In this document: one piece after another, positions 46,848 to 56,239 of the stretch | Layout: the number at the start of each line of letters is the position of its first letter | How positions within the stretch are numbered: the stretch's first letter is position 1 | Source of the DNA: Hanleya hanleyi | Lineage: Eukaryota; Mollusca; Polyplacophora; Lepidopleurida; Hanleyidae | DNA: 64,000 bases | Direction of reading: 5' to 3' | Assembly (NCBI GenBank): GCA_036873755.1 | Contig: JAVTVY010037013.1 | Span: forward strand, 106,070-170,069 | Notes under the pieces: generated by a model | The model's database searches: none | The model's input: only the letters and a program-made list of their open reading frames with translations | What the model was told of the DNA's origin: nothing | Made by a program: the position numbers and the translations under genes

Positions 46848-47600
46848 GCAATAAAATAATTTACATATTACCCTGAGGAAAGTATCTGATAAGCGAAAAT
46901 GAGGAGTGGGGGCGGCATACCATTCTTTGTATGCCGATCATATGGAGAATTTTAGTTTTCCTTGATTGAGTGAGTGAGTGAGTGAGTAGGATTTAACGTC
47001 GTTTTCAACATTGTTTCAGTCATATCACGACGGTGCCTACATGTGCCAGAACACGAGAGTGTCCACAGTTCCTATTATTCTGGACACTGATCAGCCCAGT
47101 CAGTACAGCACCCGGTCACCCATCCAAGTATTGACCGAGCTCAACGCTGCTTAACTTCGGTGATCTGACGAGAACCGGTGTGCCCAACGTGATGCGCCGT
47201 ACCCTTTTCCTTGATTGAAGTCAGATTATATCTTTGTATTATTGTCTGCTTGAACAATTCTGACATTGGTATTATGATGAGTGTGAGAATGTTTCCAGAC
47301 AGGATATACTGTAACGAAAATGGATTTGTTATGTTCTTAAACTTAAATCTCAAATTTCTTGGTACTTAACGCAATGAATGGAATAATGTTCGGTATGGTC
47401 TTTGGAATCTCCACTGTCACAGTCAGTACAATTAACCCTGTCAAGTCGAGACAAGTCGGAGTTTAATTGACTGAAGCTATGAGTTATTTGTATTATACTA
47501 TTAATATTTCCAATCTCACTAGTCGAGCACTAGCTCTGTTCTTTGTTGCAAATTCAGTGTTGTTCCACAGCTACATGGTTGAAGGGATAAGATATTTTTT
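46805..47600. repeat. Tandem duplication copy 2, interrupted by a SINE
   Basis: Colinear with 45,748-46,280 except for the SINE at 46,970-47,204. The SINE is absent from copy 1, so it inserted after the duplication. Confidence 0.8.
46970..47204 (-). mobile_element. 5S-rRNA-derived SINE with (CACT)n tail, 14-bp TSD
   Basis: Read on the minus strand, the head (47,200 down to about 47,110) is 5S-like: GTTCTCGTCAGATCACCGAA, GTTAAGCAGCGTTGAGC and TACTTGGATGGGTGACCG, i.e. the internal pol III promoter region of 5S rRNA. A central domain follows (CACCGTCGTGATATGACTGA, then AACGACGTTAAA), then a tail of (ACTC)n. That central domain plus (GAGT)n-type tail is what I associate with mollusc SINEs carrying a conserved core domain. 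Perfect 14-bp target duplications TTTTCCTTGATTGA flank it (46,956-46,969 and 47,205-47,218). It is non-coding and would depend on a LINE for mobility. Confidence 0.88.
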
Positions 47601-47756
47601 TTTAAACTTATTAAGCATTGTAGTTCTGGGAATTGCATTTACCAGGTTTACACCATGTTGGGGCATTTTCTCCATCAGACGTCCACGATGCTCATCCATT
47701 AACACCAGATGAGTTGTTTGAGCTGGTCTATCATCACAGCTCCCGAGCTAGCGTAT

Positions 47757-47850
47757 CTAATTCTGCTTAAATCGGTGCTAGGGGCCGTGTGTATACTTAA
47801 TAGTCTCCACATGAACAGCTGCAATAAAAGCGCGGCTGAGATACTCAGGC
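47757..47850 (+). repeat. LINE 3' tail, copy E (fragment)
   Basis: TCTAATTCTGCTTAAATCGG, TGCTAGGGGCCGTG and CACATGAACAGCTGCAATAA match the start of the tail family (11,390-11,500). It is cut off at GAGATACTCAGG and joins the paralogous block sequence near 47,905. Confidence 0.6.
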
Positions 47851-47904
47851 TACGTGCGAGAATATACCGTTTTCTCGGATCTGCATGTGATGTGCCGAGG
47901 GATG

Positions 47905-49054
47905 TGGTACGCATTACTACAGATGTATGCTGCTATGTTATGCCGAACACAGGAATTGGTCACAAAAAATCACATTATTAGCAAGAGAAGTATACTAAAA
48001 CAATGATTAATGACTCACAATGCTTTATATACAACTTACCAGGTGTGCATGCAAATGTATTCGATCAAATCCTAAAATAAATCACAGCACATAAAAGATC
48101 TCCATAGATATTACTGTAGATGAATGCTAATATATATGATGATCAATTACAACCACCAGAATACATAAGAACGATTGATACACATTACTTAAGATGCGTG
48201 CTAATACATTTGTCAAACATAGAAATAAATCACAGAAAATATCACAGAAAATATCACATATTTACTAAAATATGCATTCTATCACGAAGCAAAACCATTT
48301 TGCTCACAATTTTTCTCACCTGCATCCGAACATATTTGATTGAAACCGAAGTAAATGAAAGCATATAACGAGGTGTACCTGGTCACGAATCACATACTTT
48401 TATATCTATAGACTAGACTAGAATATGTCGAACCAATTGATACACATTTTTAGAGATGAGCGCTAAAATATTTCATGAAAGCTGTTACTTTTGTGGAGCA
48501 GAAAGGATATTTAAATCTGGACAAAATGCTGTAGTGCCCACAGGAAAAAATACCCAATTTCTATGTGCAAATACCTTGTTCCAGGGGAGTTTTGATATAT
48601 TAAAATACTCCTTGTACCAAAACGGATCTGATGTTCTCAATATCACCACATCCGCCATATGTTTGATAGCTTAGATATTATCAAAATTCGCGCTACAATG
48701 TATGCAAAAAAGTCAATGAGGAAAGCACAAATTCAAACGTCTGTCGATGAGATGTTTACCTCACTTTTGACCCTGAAATCTAAAATATAAATTGGTATAT
48801 TCTCTGTACGAAACAGCTGCTGTTGAAGAAATGATATTTTAGTTTCACAAAGCTAACAGCTAATTATGTTAGGCTTACATGTAAACTTAACTACTCTTCC
48901 CATTCTCGACTATGCCGGGTGCTTACACGAGCTTAGAAAGTAAAAAGTGATTTGTTTCCAGAATTCTCAAATATAAGCCATTACGTTTTACAGATGCACT
49001 TTAGAAAGTTAATTGGTCTATATGTCTCCGCGAGGATTTTCGATATCCACACTT
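47905..49054. repeat. Paralogous block 4, 3' of gene 4
   Basis: Colinear with 31,205-32,950 and 36,070-37,860 but shorter: about one 65-bp unit and no GGTGATG insert (the CCGCCAT/ATGTTTGATAGCTTAGATA junction near 48,657 shows the empty site or a clean deletion). No gene. Confidence 0.7.
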
Positions 49055-49951
49055 TTATACAGATCTCCATAGATCCCAGCCCAGACGGACTGTCATCTTT
49101 TCTATCGCGGGATCAGTTAAGTTATATAACCTACATACTCTCTCTTTTAGATTAATGTTAAACATGGTACATATGAACTGGGTTTGTTTAAGACAGTTCG
49201 CGGCGCATTCGGAGGAGGACCGAGCATTTATTGTATCGACGGGTTCAGATATGAACCAGGTATTCCCAGCGCCGTTAGGACCTTTGATTCGATTGAATTG
49301 GCCGCGTCGGCTCTTGCTTCTTTGTCGTATTTCCGGGTTATCATTGAATTTATCTTGATCGAAACTTGAGAGCTTTATGGTGCTGTTAGATACATTGCTA
49401 TACCTTGTAGATGGTATCGGTATTGCAGAAGATGTCATTTCGGTCTCGCCTGTCGAAATATGGTAGTATTGCACAGCGGTGTATTCGCAGACATAGGTAG
49501 CCTCATGGGTACAATCCCATTGTTGCCAGAAAGCATCTTGATACATATTTATCCATACCGCACACAATTCAATCGTTTCAGTCTGTCCGAAATGTTGACT
49601 AACGGACTGTATCGGATTCCAGTCGGTAAATATGACTGAGCTGCCATCGGTCCAAAACCATTTTTCGCCGCTTTTTTTGGCAGCAATCCAGAAATGTCCC
49701 TTATTGACCGTGTTGAAGAATTTGTTAAGTTCATTGTTAGTAATTTTGACCAGTGCATCGCCATTCTCCTGGCAAACGCCAGCCGCTCTTGACCAAGTCT
49801 CTACAGATGTCATGTGAAATGAATAGCACGTTTTCTCCCACACCAAGGCATCCCATTGAACCCAATCGGGGCATCTGTATGACACTTTACCTTCTTCTGC
49901 ACTTGTCAATGATATGAGGTTCGAAAAGTGCAAGATTATCGTGACGAACAT
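49055..49951 (-). CDS. Secreted C-type lectin-like/PAN protein, gene 4 (intact)
   Basis: 298 residues from the shared Met (49,951); the frame is open further up to 50,029. Signal peptide at 1-17 (FVTIILHFSNLISLTS). C-type-lectin-like domain about 27-157 with all expected cysteines: C27 and C42 (N-terminal extra pair), C60, C130, C147 and C155. The core is FWIAAKKSGEKWFWTDGSS and FTDWNP. EPN/QPD and WND are absent, so calcium-dependent sugar binding is not predicted. Linker 158-212 is Ser/Thr-rich with NVS and NST glycosylation sites. KSRR at 213-216 is a furin-like site. PAN/apple-type domain about 222-295 with cysteines at 249, 253, 261 and 273. It is the only member of the cluster with no visible defect. 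Extracellular; ligand unknown. Confidence 0.9.
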   Translation of the reverse strand: MFVTIILHFSNLISLTSAEEGKVSYRCPDWVQWDALVWEKTCYSFHMTSVETWSRAAGVCQENGDALVKITNNELNKFFNTVNKGHFWIAAKKSGEKWFWTDGSSVIFTDWNPIQSVSQHFGQTETIELCAVWINMYQDAFWQQWDCTHEATYVCEYTAVQYYHISTGETEMTSSAIPIPSTRYSNVSNSTIKLSSFDQDKFNDNPEIRQRSKSRRGQFNRIKGPNGAGNTWFISEPVDTINARSSSECAANCLKQTQFICTMFNINLKERVCRLYNLTDPAIEKMTVRLGWDLWRSV

Positions 49952-51315
49952 TGCTTTCGTGTTGACAGGTTTGTGTAGACTGTTTCCTTCCCTTTCTTTC
50001 CAAGACGAAGGACAGGTAGCATATACCATTTTGTTGTCAAATTCTCAATCTAAATAAGAATTCGTCGCTATTTGGTACCGGATACGTGTAATCACTTAGA
50101 TCCACATGTACTGTTGTTGTTGTTGTTGTTAAGCTTTTGTTGTTGATATTCTACAGTATGTCACGCTCCTGATTTGAACTGCGTCTTTTAACGAAACTGA
50201 ATAAAAAAAATTGCCGTAAATTCAAACTGCCAGCGTCTGCCTGTCTGCGGCTTTGACAGCAAGGATATAACTCAATCTTCGAGTTTTGCAAAGTTAGACT
50301 TCTCGGAATACATTCGTTTACATTGTACACGCTACCATGAACGTAACCTCTGAGCGACAATCAGGTGATATGTAAGATAGTTCAGCATACTGCAGACAAT
50401 ATCGAATTGCTGTATGTTAATGAGTTGTTTCTCCTGAGACTGGAATTCGATCCAGTATAATCTATGGTGGAGGCTTTCTGTCGTATCTTCGCGTCGTATT
50501 ATTATTGGCAGACAGATTGAATGACAGATCGATAACTCTACGCCTTATCTAGATATAATGATACGAAGATGCGATATAGTAGAAACTTGTTGTTGTTGGT
50601 ACGAGTGCAATGGTAGCATCGCCCTTACACACGTTTCCTTCACTTGGCTATGCAGGTCGAACTCGTGCTGTTAGCCTTACATGTATGCCCGGATCTGATA
50701 TGCAATAAACATGAATGAGATAGATCAGATTATACCAGTAGCTCTCAGCCAATCAGCTCACTTGTTGCGGCGAAAGGAAATTGACTACACGCGCATGTAC
50801 GTACCACTAAATTGCGCTTTTGACAGAAATAAAATGTTTGTTTTTCCACGTTAATCCTTGGACAATGCTGTTTTTCCCGGTGTCGACGACGTGTGCACAG
50901 CACGTGAAACATCGCGCGACATTCGCTTGGTTCTCATGATCACTCCCCTATGGTTATATTCTGGGTTAACACAATAGTGAAGCGCCCAGATTGACGAACC
51001 TGAGCTCATGCGGCCAGCCATTTGTCGGTGCACCGCCAGCTGCAATCGCGACCAGACCGCGTTGTCCAGGGATTAACTTGAACTATAGTGCAAACTACCC
51101 ACTGACAGATGGCGGGACTGTTCGAAAGAAGCTCGAATTAGTAGACTAAACCGCTAAACTGTTCTCACAACAAAATGCCATACGTAAGTAGTATACAGCG
51201 CGCAAGATAAGTAACATTTCACCCGGATGTAGAGGTCATAGAGGTCAATGATGAATATTGACCAATCAAATGCGTGGATGTAGTTAGACTGCGCATGTGC
51301 GCGTGAGGAACAGTG
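49952..51315. other. Upstream region of gene 4 and left flank of motif-rich region
   Basis: It contains a (TTG)n run (50,112-50,130). Colinear with the gene 3 upstream region to about 50,950. The rest (50,950-51,315) is unique, GC-richer, and has no recognised gene. Confidence 0.5.
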
Positions 51316-51720
51316 GGAGGTGGGACAAGATGGCGGCCTGTTTTAGTGTGGTGTGGGAGGTGGGACAAGATGGCGGCCTGTTTTAGTGTGTTGTGGGAGG
51401 TGGGACAAGATGGCGGCCTGTTTTAGTGTGTTGTGTGGGAGGTGGGACAAGATGGCGGCCTGTTTTAGTGTGTTGTGTGGGAGGTGGGACAAGATGGCGG
51501 TGGGTTTTAGTGTGTGTGTGGGAGGTGGGACAAGATGGCGGCCTGTTTGTGTGTCGTGTGGGAGGTGGGACAAGATGGCGGCCTGTTTTAGTGTGGTGTG
51601 GGAGGTGGGACAAGATGGCGGCCTGTTTTAGTGTGTTGTGGGAGGTGGGACAAGATGGCGGTCGGTATTTGTGTGGGAGGTGGGCCAAGATGGCGGCCTG
51701 TTTTAGTGTGTTGTGTGGGA
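51316..51720 (+). repeat. ~41-bp tandem array of AAGATGGCGGCC units, ~10 copies
   Basis: Units of 38-44 bp reading GGGAGGTGGGACAAGATGGC, GGCCTGTTTTAGTGTG. Each holds AAGATGGCGGCC, which fits the YY1/Pho consensus AAnATGGCGGC. Plus and minus frames through it are artefacts. It may be an enhancer-like array or a simple minisatellite; the sequence cannot decide. Confidence 0.85.
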
Positions 51721-51730
51721 GATTGGGATG

Positions 51731-52010
51731 TGAGTGGGTGGGTTTAAAATGGTGGCTTTTGGTGTTGTGTGTGTAAAATAAGGGTCCGCCATTTTGAACC
51801 CACCCACTCACCGGGGTGATTGAGTGGGTGGGTTCAAAATGGTGGCCGTTTATTTTCTCTGGGACGTTGAAAGTCCGCCATTTTGAACCCACCCACTCAC
51901 TCGGGTGCACTGATTTGACCTGGGATGTGAGTGGGTGGGTTTAAAATTGTGCCTGAGGGTGTTGTGTGTGTAAAATAAGGGTCCGCCATTTTGAACCCAC
52001 CCACTCACGG
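51731..52010. repeat. Three palindromic GTGAGTGGGTGGG cassettes
   Basis: Each cassette (51,731-51,812; 51,820-51,902; 51,926-52,009) has GTGAGTGGGTGGGTT followed by AAAATGG-type sequence, a 25-30 base centre, and the reverse complement ending in CCCACCCACTCAC. Centres alternate between a GTTGTGTGTGTAAAATAAGG type and a TTATTTTCTCTGGGACGTTG type. Two more cassettes lie at 54,285-54,473. Confidence 0.88.
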
Positions 52011-52018
52011 GGAAAACG

Positions 52019-52026
52019 TATAAAAG
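52019..52026 (+). promoter_or_regulatory. TATA box directly after a palindromic cassette
   Basis: TATAAAAG is preceded about 10 bp upstream by the end of a GTGAGTGGGTGGG palindrome. The RING ORF promoter on the other strand (54,268-54,276) has the same order. No open frame follows on the plus strand, so it may be an orphan promoter. Confidence 0.5.
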
Positions 52027-52119
52027 CAGTCGATTTTTAGGGAAAGGGGTGTATTCAATTGCACTACTTTGTGGAGCACTCTGACTTACCTGACCTGACC
52101 AGCCAGCCTGCCTGTTTTC

Positions 52120-52185
52120 ACCTCTAGTCTGCTTCACCTCTAGCCAGCCAGCCAGTCAGCCAGCCAGTCATCCAGTCAGCTTGCC
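52120..52185. repeat. CCAG/CCAGT simple repeat
   Basis: CAGCCAGCCAGTCAGCCAGC and similar words, short and imperfect. Confidence 0.7.
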
Positions 52186-52269
52186 TGTGTTGTATGGTTT
52201 GTGAACCTTTTACTTTTGCTTAGTGTTCATTTTTTCCTTTTTTTAATAGTCAAATAGCTCCAAAAACGT

Positions 52270-53190
52270 CTATTTCCATTCTTGCGCATGCGCAGAATGC
52301 TGATAGTTCAACCCACACCAGTCCATCAGATGGCCCTTCATCTCACCTTCACATTGATACCTCACTCGGCTCGATCGGGCCACTAGGGGCTCTCCTAGCT
52401 CCAAAAAGGCTATTTTGCAGATAAATGTCAACATCGGGTGTACGAAGATTTTTTTTTTTTTTTATTTTAGAGGTAGTGCGTCGAGTGAAGTATTAAATGG
52501 AAGCTGACGTGAAATGCTTCACATTGATACCTCACTCGACCCGATTGGACCACTAGGGGCTGCCCTAACTCCAAAAACGGCTATTTTGAAGATTGCGCAT
52601 GCGCAGAATGCTTATAGTTCAACCTACACCAGTTCATGAGATGCTCCTTCACGTTACCTTCAATTTGATACCTCACTCGTCCCGATTGGTCCATTAGGGA
52701 CGCCTCTAACTCCAAAAAGGCTATTTTTGAAGATTCATATTTTTGATATCATCTTCGCGCATGCGCACAATTACCCTAATTCAAGCCCATACCCAGTCTA
52801 TCAGATGCTCCTTCACGTCACCTTCAATTTAATACCTCATTCGACCCGATTGGTTCATTAGGGACGCCTCTAACCCCAAAAAGGCTATTTTCATAGCCTT
52901 TGGACTTCGCGCATGCGCAGAAAATTCAAAATAGCCTTTATTGGAGTTAGGGCAGCCCCTAGTGGTGCAATCGGGTCGAGTGAGGTATCATTGTGAAGCA
53001 TTTCACGTCAGCTTCCATTAGATACCTCACTCGACCCACTACCTCTAAAATAAAAAATCTTCATACACCGGATGTTGATAATTATCTTCAAAATAATCTT
53101 TTTTTGAGGTTAGAGGCGTCCCTAATGGTCCAATCGGGTCGAGTGAGGTATCATTGTGAAGCATTTCACGTCAGCTTCAATATGATACCT
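52270..53190. repeat. ~150-bp units in mixed orientation with GCGCATGCGC sites
   Basis: Four plus-oriented units (starting about 52,340, 52,515, 52,660 and 52,815) carry CTCACTCGACCCGATTGG, CCACTAGGGGC-like words and AACTCCAAAAAGGCTATTTT. Two more (about 52,925-53,010 and 53,095-53,190) are inverted. GCGCATGCGC or CGCGCATGCGC occurs near 52,287, 52,600, 52,757 and 52,908, matching the palindromic NRF1-type consensus. No coding sequence. Confidence 0.8.
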
Positions 53191-53400
53191 GACTCGACCC
53201 TCTACCTGAAAATAAAATTTTGTTGACTTGACGTATGAAGATTTTTGTTTTTCAAAAAAAAATTTTTGAAAAAAATTTTTTTGGGGGAAAAAGGATGATG
53301 GACATCTGGTGTTAGTTGGTGTGCTTAGGAAAGAAGTTTTCTCTTCCGGAAAGATGGGTTGGCCCTCAAAAGGGCCGTTGATAGCGTGATACGACACACT

Positions 53401-54231
53401 TTAGGCGCGGAATATTCTCTTCACGCCTCCTACATGTTTTCTGCATATCGGGCATTTTATTTTCAAATGGGACTCGCCGGCATCAATGCATCGACACATC
53501 GCACCTTGACACGTCAGGGTTACCCAGCAATCCTTGCATAGGCAAAGATGTCCACAAGGTAACACGGCGTATCAACTTTCTTCCTCCGTACAGATACTGC
53601 ATCGTGTTTTTTTCTCTTCGACACGGCGTTCTTTCTTGAGTATGGTAATTTGCGCTTCCATTCCATTCAGGGTCGTCTCCATCCCATCCAGCCCTCTCTG
53701 CATGACCATAATCTGTTCATTGAGTTGGATTATCTCGACTTGGTGGCGACAGGGTTGTGGTGTTTCTGCCGCTGAAATTGTGGGAGTTTCGGCAATGGTA
53801 GGAGGTCCGGCTGTAGGGGATTCAGTCCTTATACTTTCAGTGTAGACAGGCGGTGTCATCGTGGTTGTTGTGGGAGGTCTACTAGAATTTAGCCAGGGCA
53901 GCTCGTCTTGTTCTCCACCTTCCGTCACATCACTGTCGTTTTCTTCCATTCTGTGTATGTCTTGGTCCTGTTGTTCACTCAGTCTTCGTAGCCGGCTACT
54001 TTCTTCTGTTCTAACCTCTTCCCGCAATTGTTGTGCGAGTTCTTGGGTACTGTTGATTAACGTGGATTCATCTTCAAGTACTCGTTGAAAACTGGAGATG
54101 ATCGACAATTCGCTTCCATCTTCTTCTTCTTCATGGGCAACGATTTGTCTGAGTTCTTCTGTCTGAGCAATTCTCGTGTCTCGAGTCGGATGATGTGTAA
54201 ACAGAGGGGCACGTCGTCTTCGAAAACTCAT
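53401..54231 (-). pseudogene. RING-finger protein ORF interrupted by TGA
   Basis: Met at 54,231 follows a TATA box by about 37 bp and opens a frame with an Arg-rich start (SFRRRR). An acidic/Glu-rich coiled-coil-like middle (QELAQQLREEV, SRLRRLSEQQDQD) comes next, then a Ser/Thr/Pro-rich stretch and a second helix (IIQLNEQIMVMQRGLD). The frame ends with CSIC and stops at TGA 53,572-53,574. The same frame continues past the stop with CGHLCLCKDC and CPICRK, completing a C3HC4 RING pattern, and terminates at TAA 53,401-53,403. As read, the RING is split after its first cysteine pair. A RING E3 ubiquitin ligase role is known for this domain type. Whether the gene belongs to the Polinton next door is inference from promoter similarity and strand. 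Readthrough is possible but unproven. Confidence 0.72.
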
Positions 54232-54267
54232 GATGGTGTATTGGTGAATACATATCAAAATTATAGG

Positions 54268-54276
54268 CTTTTTATA
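54268..54276 (-). promoter_or_regulatory. TATA box of RING ORF
   Basis: Minus strand reads CTATAAAAAG about 37 bp before the ATG at 54,231. It follows, after about 12 bp, a GTACTCACC word at the end of a palindromic cassette, the same arrangement as at 52,019. Confidence 0.6.
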
Positions 54277-54284
54277 GTCTAGTG

Positions 54285-54473
54285 GGGAGGTGAGTACAAA
54301 ATGGCCGTGATGCACAGTCCTCCATTTTTAACCCACCCACTCACCGGCGTCAGTGCGTGCAATATATAGGCTGACCCACTGTATAGTGAGTGGGTGGGTT
54401 CAAAATGGCGGCCGCTTATTTTCTCTGCGACGTTGAAAGTACGCCATTTTGAACCCACCCACTCACCCGTGTC
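54285..54473. repeat. Two further palindromic GTGAGTGGGTGGG cassettes
   Basis: 54,285-54,345 (degenerate left arm) and 54,390-54,472 (complete; AAAATGGCGGCC in the left arm). The centre of the second (TTATTTTCTCTGCGACGTTG) matches the cassette at 51,820-51,902 in the same orientation. Confidence 0.85.
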
Positions 54474-55635
54474 AGGCAGTGCAAGAATCCCACTGTGCTG
54501 TGTATGTACCCCTTGTCCCAAATCATTAAATTTCTTATGATTTTTTCGATAAAACCCATTAGTGCATAATATTGCTGAAATAATGCCAACAGAAAACTCA
54601 GAGTCAATTTAAATATTTATTTGTATTGAGCAAATTACAAGAATTTCGAAGAGAAAAGAGCCGAAATAATGTCTGTCTGTCCTGGAAATCAGCTGATCAG
54701 CAATAAATCGACATCTCCGTGACCTTCAAGGAGATTTTGACATTAGGTTTTACCCGCTTTTATCACAAATCATTATAAAGAAATTGTCACACCCGGTGAA
54801 CTCCTGAAACCCACATCCTACCTGAGAGTTTGGTAAGATATTCCATTCATTCGTTACCGTTCCCGTGCAGTAGAATTTCATCCATCAGCTTTCACTGTTG
54901 TGGTGCCAAACACAAAAATTGACAAATTATACGGACTGCCACGATAAGCGTTCCGTACTGCACATGTCCGATAAAATCCCTCCAGTCGTTACACAATGTT
55001 GATTCCACAAAACCTGTTCGGTGGCCTACATTATCGTTCAATCGCTGATCATAAAGGCTGCGTTCATTCTCACCAGAACTGTAGGCCCATACACTTCGAA
55101 ATCTGTGAAAGAATATCAATTTTCACGTTTCCTGTCGGATATCACACAAATTGATGCGTCCGCTGGAACACAGCACACTCCCTCGATTTCAGTCTACGTG
55201 TGACATGCAGGCGATGCATGATGCAGATCACATTATTCATCTCAGCGGATACCGAAATGGAACAAAGTTCCGTTATACACTGCAACAGAGAATGTTCTCC
55301 CGCTCAGAAAACACAAAATGGCTACTGAACACCAAAATTTCCCCGGATAATAAAGTCGTTCAAACCACAGCGCCATCTATACGCTTTGGTGCAAGGGAGA
55401 CAACTCGGACTAGACCAATTCGAAGATCATGTCCGCTATATTTAGCCTGAATGGGTATAGGGGTGATCGGGTTTTTTTATGGCTTTTACTATGAGCTATG
55501 AGGTTGATCATGTAGAATACGATGGAAAAAAATTTGAAAGTACCGCGTAGGCTTGTATATAGATCCATATAGACCCATATACACTCATATACTGGGATAT
55601 TAGTATGTATCAATCCATACGGGTGGACATGTTGG
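54474..55635. other. Unassigned sequence between RING ORF and CpG-rich region
   Basis: 54,892-55,119 (minus, 75 codons) and 55,021-55,450 (plus) hold open frames that I cannot assign. A plus-strand stretch with KEYQFSRFLSDITQ and HDADHIIHLSGYRNG faintly resembles extracellular farnesoic-acid-methyltransferase-like domains, but it is frame-broken and the match is weak. 55,550-55,600 has ATAGATCCATATAGACCCAT-type short repeats. Confidence 0.35.
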
Positions 55636-55691
55636 AGCACTAGTGGCCCGATGGGGTAGAGTGAGGTCTTATTTTAAAGCTCTCGAGGAAA

Positions 55692-55723
<32 letters not shown>

Positions 55724-55725
55724 AA
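55636..55725. repeat. Dispersed motif plus (AAAT)n run
   Basis: GCACTAGTGGCCCGATGGGG, then AGAGTGAGGT, is the same motif as in the 52-53 kb units and at 8,837. It is followed at 55,689-55,725 by an (AAAT)n microsatellite. Confidence 0.7.
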
Positions 55726-55989
55726 AAAAATCAAAAAAATCGGCGAGTAGTAGACGAAGGGAAAATTGGAAAGTATTGACCATGCCCCAGAATACTTCAT
55801 ATGCATATCACGGCCTTAAGGCCTATGTAAGATGTAATCTACATCACAGTTTAGTAGTATAAAAAGCGCAATTCACCTTGTCCCTTCCAAAGAAATAAAA
55901 TCGGCTCTATTTTACAGGAGTATATACGCAGGTGACGTGGGTTGTCACGTCACTTCCGGGTTTTCACTAAACACTACCTCCAAACATAC

Positions 55990-56115
55990 AAGAGTTGCAA
56001 TGTTCAACCGCCGGGGTGTTTTCCCGCCCCAGCGCCCCGCAGCGCGCGCGCGCGTCATCCCGCGTCATCCCCGGCAGTGCGCGCGCGCGCGCGGACGCGG
56101 GTCAAAAGGTCAAAG
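55990..56115. other. CpG-rich stretch with alternating CG runs
   Basis: Contains GCGCGCGCGCGCG-type alternating purine-pyrimidine runs near 56,041-56,053 and 56,078-56,093 in an otherwise AT-rich window. Such runs can adopt Z-DNA and mark unmethylated regulatory sequence; the role here is inferred. Confidence 0.5.
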
Positions 56116-56239
56116 GGTCACCTCCAGGTCAGACGGTCCAATGTCCAATGAGACAATGTTGCGGTATCGCTATAGTCAGAGCTTGAGCACAAAAAAAGGG
56201 GGATTCTAGATGAACCTGGGAAAGATGGGCAGTTCCATG

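Noticed and set aside
47090..47204. Functional 5S rRNA gene on the minus strand
   Set aside because: Only the internal part is 5S-like; it is joined to a SINE core and tail and flanked by target duplications.
50151..50360. Small minus frame upstream of gene 4 as a separate gene
   Set aside because: It lies in the duplicated upstream segment, and no conserved frame is seen at the matching place upstream of gene 3 or gene 2.
51343..52137. Frames of 76-175 codons on both strands at the ATGGCGG array
   Set aside because: Low-complexity translation of tandem and palindromic repeats; no domain.
55021..55450. Farnesoic-acid-methyltransferase-like extracellular domain on the plus strand
   Set aside because: Similarity is faint, the frame is broken, and I cannot run a profile search. 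A profile hit over the domain with conserved Trp/Gly positions would change this.
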